Positions 60,179 through 64,000 of a stretch of DNA of 64,000 nt are shown here, in pieces. The notes beneath the pieces were generated by a model, which was given only the letters and a program-made list of their open reading frames with translations, was not told the DNA's origin and did not search any database. Each line of letters begins with the position of its first letter. Within the stretch, counting starts at the first letter, position 1. The DNA is from LMUY01 sp964242925. GTDB taxonomy: Bacteria > Pseudomonadota > Alphaproteobacteria > Acetobacterales > Acetobacteraceae. The stretch covers positions 1 through 64,000 of the forward strand of contig CAXTBW010000005.1 in assembly GCA_964242925.1 (NCBI GenBank), read 5' to 3'. A program made the position numbers and the translations under genes.

Positions 60179-61372
60179 ATGGCGTATGTGGCCGTCAAAG
60201 GCGGCGAGCAGGCGATCGGCGCCGCCCATGCCTGGCTGGCCGAGCAACGCCGCGGCAACGTCGCCATCCCCGAACTGACCACCACGCAGATCGCCGCCCA
60301 ACTCGGCCGCGCTGTGGACCGGGTCATGGCGGAGGGGTCCGTCTACGATCCGGCGCTGGCCGCCCTGGCCATCAAGCAGGCGCAGGGCGACCTGGTGGAG
60401 GCCGCGTTCCTGCTGCGCGCCTACCGCACCACCCTGCCCCGCTTCGCCGCCAGCCTGCCGGTGGAGACGGGGGCCATGACGGTCAGCCGCCGCGTATCGG
60501 CGATCTACAAGGATCTGCCCGGCGGTCAGGTGCTCGGCCCGACCTACGACTACACCCACCGGCTGCTGGATTTCACCCTGTTGGCCAACGGCGAGCCGCC
60601 CACCGCGCCCGAGGCGCTTGCCACGGACGAGCCGTTCGCCCCGGTGAGCGCCATCCTGGCCGCCGAAGGGCTGATCGAGACGGACGGCGCGGCCAACCCG
60701 GCGGCGGACCTCACGCGCCAGCCGCTCGCCTTCCCCGCCAGCCGGGCCACGCGGTTGCAGGCGCTGGCCCGCGGCGACGAAGGCTTCCTGCTGGCGATGG
60801 GCTACTCCACCCAGCGCGGCTACGGCGGCACGCACCCGTTCGTGGGCGAGATCCGCGTGGGAACGGTCGGGGTGGAGATCGAGCCGCCCGAACTGGGCTT
60901 CCCCGTCGACATCGGCGACATCACGCTGACCGAGTGCCAGATGGTCAACCAGTTCGGCGGCTCCCGCACCGAGCCGCCGCAGTTCACCCGCGGTTACGGC
61001 CTGTGCTTCGGCCATGGCGAGCGCAAGGCTATGGCGATGTCGCTGGTGGACCGGGCGATGCGCGCCGGCGAACTGGGCGAGGATGCGGACGCGCCGGCGC
61101 AGAACGTTGAGTTCGTGCTCACCCACTGCGACAACGTCGAGGCGAACGGCTTCGTGGAGCACCTGAAGCTGCCCCACTACGTGGATTTCCAGAGCGAGCT
61201 GGAAACCGTCCGCCGCATGCGCGCCGAAGCCGCCGCCGCGGCGGTGGGAAAGCCCTCTCCCGCTGGCGGGAGAGGGTTGGGTCAGGGTGGCGCCACCCGC
61301 GATGCCGTGGGCGGGCGCGCCCCTCACCCCGACCCTCTCCCGCAAGCGGGAGAGGGGGAAGCGCAGCCATGA
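60179..61372 (+). CDS. phnI: C-P lyase complex subunit PhnI, with repeat-encoded C-terminus
   Basis: PhnI (397 aa; E. coli about 354) forms, with ATP and phosphonate, the ribosyl-triphosphate intermediate. The start MAYVAVKGGEQAI and the conserved GYGLCFGHGERKAMAMSLVD and THCDNVEANGFVEHLKLPHY are typical. From Gly357 to the stop, 41 residues (GKPSPAGGRGLGQGG onward) are translated from a family B repeat inserted at the 3' end, so the native protein probably ended near residue 356. The tail is Gly/Pro-rich and likely disordered. The stop overlaps phnJ by four bases. Confidence 0.95.
   Translation: MAYVAVKGGEQAIGAAHAWLAEQRRGNVAIPELTTTQIAAQLGRAVDRVMAEGSVYDPALAALAIKQAQGDLVEAAFLLRAYRTTLPRFAASLPVETGAMTVSRRVSAIYKDLPGGQVLGPTYDYTHRLLDFTLLANGEPPTAPEALATDEPFAPVSAILAAEGLIETDGAANPAADLTRQPLAFPASRATRLQALARGDEGFLLAMGYSTQRGYGGTHPFVGEIRVGTVGVEIEPPELGFPVDIGDITLTECQMVNQFGGSRTEPPQFTRGYGLCFGHGERKAMAMSLVDRAMRAGELGEDADAPAQNVEFVLTHCDNVEANGFVEHLKLPHYVDFQSELETVRRMRAEAAAAAVGKPSPAGGRGLGQGGATRDAVGGRAPHPDPLPQAGEGEAQP
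61250..61362. repeat. Paired hairpin repeat, family B copy, inside phnI
   Basis: The left arm (AAGCCCTCTCCCGCTGGCGG then GAGAGGGTTGGG) and inverted right arm (CCCCTCACCCCGACCCTCTC then CCGCAAGCGGGAGAGGG) are complete. This copy lies within the open reading frame of phnI and ends seven bases before the phnJ start codon at 61369. Its purine-rich end (GAGAGGGGGAAG) can serve as the phnJ Shine-Dalgarno. Confidence 0.88.
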
Positions 61373-62202
61373 ACGGCTACAACTTCGCCTACCTCGACGA
61401 GGGCACCAAGCGGATGATCCGCCGGGCCATCCTCAAGGGCGTCGCCATCCCCGGGCACCAGGTCCCGTTCGGCAGCCGGGAGATGCCGCTGCCGTACGGC
61501 TGGGGCACCGGCGGCATCCAGGTCACCGCCGCCGTGCTGGGCGCCGACGACGTGCTGAAGGTGATCGACCAGGGTGCCGACGACACCACCAACGCCGTTT
61601 CCATCCGCGCCTTCTTCGCCCGCACCGCCGGCGTGCGCACCACCACCCGCACCGCCGACGCGACCCTCATTCAGACCCGGCATCGCGTGCCCGAGCAGGT
61701 GCTGCGGGCCGGCCAGATCCTCGTCTATCAGGTGCCGATGCCCGAACCGCTCGCCAAGCTGGAGCCAAGCCGCGCGGAGACGCGGCGCATGCACGGCCTG
61801 GCGGAATACGGCCTGATGCACGTCCGGCTCTACGAGGACATCGCCCGCTTTGGCGCCGTCTCCGTCGCCTACGATTACCCGGTGATGGTGAACCACCGCT
61901 ACCTGATGTCGCCCAGCCCGATCCCCGCCTTCGACACGCCGAAGCTGCACATGTCCCCTGCCCTGCAGCTGTTCGGCGCCGGCCGGGAGAAGCGCATCTA
62001 CGCCATTCCGCCGTTTACCGACGTCCGCCCGCTGGACTTCGACGACCACCCGTTCCGCCTGACCCGCGCGCCGCATCGCTGCGCGTTGTGCGGGGTGGAC
62101 GGCAGCTACCTCGACGAGGTGGTGACCGACGACAAGGGCGGACGCATGTTCGTCTGCTCCGACACCGACTGGTGCGCGCAGCAACAAGAGGCCGCACGAT
62201 GA
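61369..62202 (+). CDS. phnJ: Carbon-phosphorus lyase catalytic subunit PhnJ
   Basis: PhnJ (277 aa) is the radical-SAM enzyme that cleaves the C-P bond of ribose 1-phosphonate 5-phosphate. The iron-sulfur/active-site cysteines fit the CX2CX21CX5C spacing: Cys238, Cys241, Cys263, Cys269 (CALCGVDG; FVCSDTDWC). It begins MNGYNFAYLDEGTKRMIRRA as in other PhnJ proteins. All residues needed for activity visible by motif are present. It overlaps phnI and phnK by four bases each. Confidence 0.97.
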   Translation: MNGYNFAYLDEGTKRMIRRAILKGVAIPGHQVPFGSREMPLPYGWGTGGIQVTAAVLGADDVLKVIDQGADDTTNAVSIRAFFARTAGVRTTTRTADATLIQTRHRVPEQVLRAGQILVYQVPMPEPLAKLEPSRAETRRMHGLAEYGLMHVRLYEDIARFGAVSVAYDYPVMVNHRYLMSPSPIPAFDTPKLHMSPALQLFGAGREKRIYAIPPFTDVRPLDFDDHPFRLTRAPHRCALCGVDGSYLDEVVTDDKGGRMFVCSDTDWCAQQQEAAR

Positions 62203-62966
62203 CACTGCTGCGCGCACGGGACCTGTCGTTGCGGTTCGGCGCGATCCAGGCGCTGGACGGCGTCGACGCCGATCTGTGGCCCGGCGAGGTGCTGGCGATT
62301 GTCGGCGAGTCCGGCTCCGGCAAGACCACGCTGTTGGACGTGCTGGCCGGCGCGCGGCGGCCAGACGCCGGCGTTGTCGCCTACACCGACCCGGCCGGCG
62401 CCGCGCACGACCTGGCCGCCATGCCGCCGCCCGCCCTGCGCGCGCTGCACCGGTCCGACTGGGGGTTCGTGCGGCAGGACCCGCGCAGCGCGCTGCGCAT
62501 GGGCGTCTCGGCCGGCGGCAATGTCGGCGAGCGGCTCATGGCGCAGGGCTCGCGCCACTACGGCGACATCCGCGCGACGGCGATCGACTGGTTGCGCCAG
62601 GTGGAGATCGACCCCGGCCGGGTGGACGACCTGCCGCGCACCTTCTCCGGCGGCATGCTGCAGCGGCTGCAGATCGCCCGCACGTTGGTGACGCATCCCC
62701 GCCTGGTGTTCATGGACGAGCCGACCGGCGGGCTGGACGTATCGGTGCAGGCGCGGCTGCTGGACCTGATCCGCGGCCTGGTCGCCCGGCTGGGCATCGC
62801 GGTCGTGCTGGTGACGCACGACATCGCCGTCGCGCGCTTGCTGGCCGGCCGCATCATGGTGATGCAGCGCGGCCAAGTGGTGGAGGCCGGCCTAACCGAC
62901 CAGGTGCTGGACGACCCGCAGCACCCCTACACGCAGCTGCTGGTCAGCTCGGTGCTCTCGGCATGA
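62199..62966 (+). CDS. phnK: C-P lyase-associated ABC-type ATPase PhnK
   Basis: PhnK (255 aa) is a soluble ABC-type ATPase that binds the PhnGHIJ core. It has Walker A (GESGSGKTTLLDVLAG), signature (FSGGMLQRLQIARTL), Walker B (LVFMDEPTGGLD), and an oligopeptide-ATPase-like C-terminus (DDPQHPYTQLLVSSVL). The ATG overlaps the phnJ stop; its stop overlaps phnL. It works with the complex rather than with a membrane permease. Confidence 0.95.
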   Translation: MTLLRARDLSLRFGAIQALDGVDADLWPGEVLAIVGESGSGKTTLLDVLAGARRPDAGVVAYTDPAGAAHDLAAMPPPALRALHRSDWGFVRQDPRSALRMGVSAGGNVGERLMAQGSRHYGDIRATAIDWLRQVEIDPGRVDDLPRTFSGGMLQRLQIARTLVTHPRLVFMDEPTGGLDVSVQARLLDLIRGLVARLGIAVVLVTHDIAVARLLAGRIMVMQRGQVVEAGLTDQVLDDPQHPYTQLLVSSVLSA

Positions 62967-63628
62967 GACCCGTGCTGCGCACCGAAGGGCTCGGCAAGCG
63001 GTTCACCCTGCACCTGCAAGGCGGCATCGAGTTGCCCGTGCTGTCCGGGATCGATCTGGACCTGCACGCGGGCGAGTGCGTGGCGCTGCACGGGCCATCA
63101 GGCGCCGGCAAATCGACGCTGATGCGCAGCATTTACGCCAACTACCGCGCGAGCGCCGGCCGCATCTTGGTCTGGCATGACGGCGCGATGCTCGACCTGA
63201 CCGCCGCCGACCCGCGCACGGTGCTCGCGGTGCGGCGGCAGACGCTGGGTTATGTGAGCCAGTTCCTCCGCGTGGTGCCGCGTGTGGCAACGATCGAGAT
63301 CGTGGCCGAGGCGGTTGCCGGTGCGGACGGGATAGACGCCGCGAGAGGGCTGCTGCGCCGGTTCAACCTGCCGGACCGGCTGCACGGCTTGCCGCCCGCA
63401 ACGTTCTCCGGCGGCGAGCAGCAGCGGGTGAACCTGGCCCGCGGTTTCGCCGGGCGTCACCCGATCCTGTTGCTGGATGAGCCGACCGCCTCGCTGGACG
63501 CCGCCAACCGCGACGCGGTGGTGGACGTGATCCGGGAGGCGAAGGCAAACGGCACGGCGATCCTCGGCATCTTCCACGACGCCTTAGTGCGGGAGGCTGT
63601 GGCGGACCGCTTGTTTGAGGTTTCGTAG
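62963..63628 (+). CDS. phnL: C-P lyase-associated ABC-type ATPase PhnL
   Basis: PhnL (221 aa, E. coli 226) is the second ABC-type ATPase of the C-P lyase system. It has LQGGIELPVLSGIDLDLHAGECV, Walker A (GPSGAGKSTLMRSIYANY, the YANY being typical), signature (FSGGEQQRVNLARGF) and Walker B (LLLDEPTASLD). It is the last gene of the visible operon: only eight bases later a family A repeat starts, and the next gene is on the other strand. phnM, phnN and phosphonate transporter genes are not within the window. Confidence 0.95.
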   Translation: MRPVLRTEGLGKRFTLHLQGGIELPVLSGIDLDLHAGECVALHGPSGAGKSTLMRSIYANYRASAGRILVWHDGAMLDLTAADPRTVLAVRRQTLGYVSQFLRVVPRVATIEIVAEAVAGADGIDAARGLLRRFNLPDRLHGLPPATFSGGEQQRVNLARGFAGRHPILLLDEPTASLDAANRDAVVDVIREAKANGTAILGIFHDALVREAVADRLFEVS

Positions 63629-63635
63629 CTAGATT

Positions 63636-63776
63636 CGTCATGCCCGGGCTTGACCCGGGCACCCGCGGCGCCCCGGCGAGACCGGCCTGCCGCATTGGCA
63701 TCCCTGCCGCCAAAAGCCCCAGCGCCGACCGCGTCGGCGTCGCGTGGGCGCCCGGGTCAAGCCCGGGCATGACGGA
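63636..63776. repeat. Paired palindromic intergenic repeat, family A copy 5
   Basis: The left arm CGTCATGCCCGGGCTTGACC and inverted right arm (GGTCAAGCCCGGGCATGACG) are nearly perfect complements, the best-preserved copy in the window, with about 75 bases between. It starts eight bases after the phnL stop and may act as the operon's terminator. Confidence 0.88.
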
Positions 63777-63788
63777 TTTTGCGCAGCG

Positions 63789-64000
63789 TCAGCGGTGGCT
63801 CGTCGCCTCGTTGGGTATGCCGTCGATCGGGCACTCCTCGGTGCCCACCGTCGGCCGGGTCATCGCCTCCACCATCTCCCGCGTCGCCTCAGGGTCCGCG
63901 ATCCACTTCTTGTAGAAGTCGAACGGGCAGTCCGCGTGCCCCTTGTTGCCCTCGCCGGAGTTGATGATCCCGGTATAACCGCGGTGCAGCAGTTTAAAGA
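63789..64000 (-). CDS. Unidentified protein, C-terminal fragment
   Basis: Only the last 70 codons are inside the window; the stop is at 63789-63791. The visible sequence includes KLLHRGYTGIINSGEGN, then CPFDFYKKWIADPEATREMV, and TVGTEECPIDGIPNEATSHR at the end. I do not recognise the family. Two cysteines occur in HADCPFD and EECPID contexts. The coding call rests on an uninterrupted frame with strong G/C at third positions and on its convergent layout with phnL; a function should be assigned from the full gene. Confidence 0.6.
   Translation of the reverse strand, partial: FKLLHRGYTGIINSGEGNKGHADCPFDFYKKWIADPEATREMVEAMTRPTVGTEECPIDGIPNEATSHR

Noticed and set aside
2263..63776. Repeats as insertion sequences or a CRISPR array
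   Set aside because: No transposase or target-site duplication, no regular spacers, and copies are scattered; they are paired palindromic intergenic elements.
1..64000. tRNA, rRNA or small RNA genes
   Set aside because: No stretch with tRNA-like arms or conserved rRNA sequence was recognised by eye; a covariance-model search would be needed to exclude small RNAs.

Overview
The window is 64 kb of very GC-rich DNA with tightly packed genes, frequent 1-8 base overlaps and common GTG/TTG starts. Gene content (leuC-leuD-leuB cluster, C-P lyase operon, many solute-binding proteins, acyl-CoA dehydrogenases and family III CoA-transferases) and the paired palindromic intergenic repeats (copies carrying GTCATGCCCGGGCTTGACCC) suggest a metabolically versatile alphaproteobacterium, most likely Rhodospirillales/Acetobacteraceae-like. 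That placement is inferred from gene content only. I saw no rRNA, tRNA, CRISPR array, transposase, phage gene or replication origin.

Layout. 1-2268 (minus): nitrate/sulfonate/taurine-type ABC importer (permease cut by the window edge, ATPase, binding protein). 2412-5502 (minus): leuC-leuD-leuB, leucine biosynthesis. 5598-7232: SDR dehydrogenase and a convergent alpha/beta hydrolase. 7344-13019 (plus): CoA-transferase, crotonase, hydantoinase/oxoprolinase A and B. 13139-15246: divergent quinone-oxidoreductase-like MDR and luciferase-like monooxygenase. 15308-20779 (plus): serine-glyoxylate-type aminotransferase, MFS carrier and a fused FAD/Fe-S 2-hydroxyacid dehydrogenase, plausibly a glycolate/glyoxylate module. 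20791-22597: GT61 glycosyltransferase and a stand-alone YrdC-domain protein. 22613-26876 (plus): MFS carrier, MaoC hydratase, acyl-CoA dehydrogenase and CoA-transferase, a likely acyl-CoA catabolic operon. 26905-32082: orphan peptide-type binding protein, two further acyl-CoA dehydrogenases and a stand-alone MetE C-terminal-domain protein. 32193-36704 (plus): complete branched-chain-amino-acid-type ABC importer. 36855-48187 (minus): long catabolic block with an orphan binding protein, Ldh-family dehydrogenase, FAH-family hydrolase, two DadA/PuuB-like FAD oxidoreductases flanking a polyamine-type ABC importer, a small lipoprotein and a D-2-hydroxyacid dehydrogenase. 48163-51438 (minus): polytopic membrane protein, ROK kinase and a CsbD-like protein. 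51573-56288 (plus): acyl carrier protein, ketosynthase, type III polyketide synthase, methyltransferase and FAD oxidoreductase, a compact lipid/polyketide cluster. 56422-57447: type IB topoisomerase. 57546-58319: PaaG-like crotonase. 58345-63628: divergent phnF repressor and phnGHIJKL, the C-P lyase core. 63789-64000: 3' end of an unidentified minus-strand gene.

The strongest candidates for something new are: the dedicated ACP/ketosynthase plus type III PKS cluster with two tailoring enzymes; a repetitive element that has become the last 41 codons of phnI; a 14-bp perfect palindrome that fits a PhnF operator; a topoisomerase IB gene whose conserved N-terminus is only reachable from a non-canonical start; and three repeat families that reach into coding sequence or supply a start codon or Shine-Dalgarno region. 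No gap longer than 300 bases lacks a gene; the largest (54166-54423) is mostly one repeat copy.
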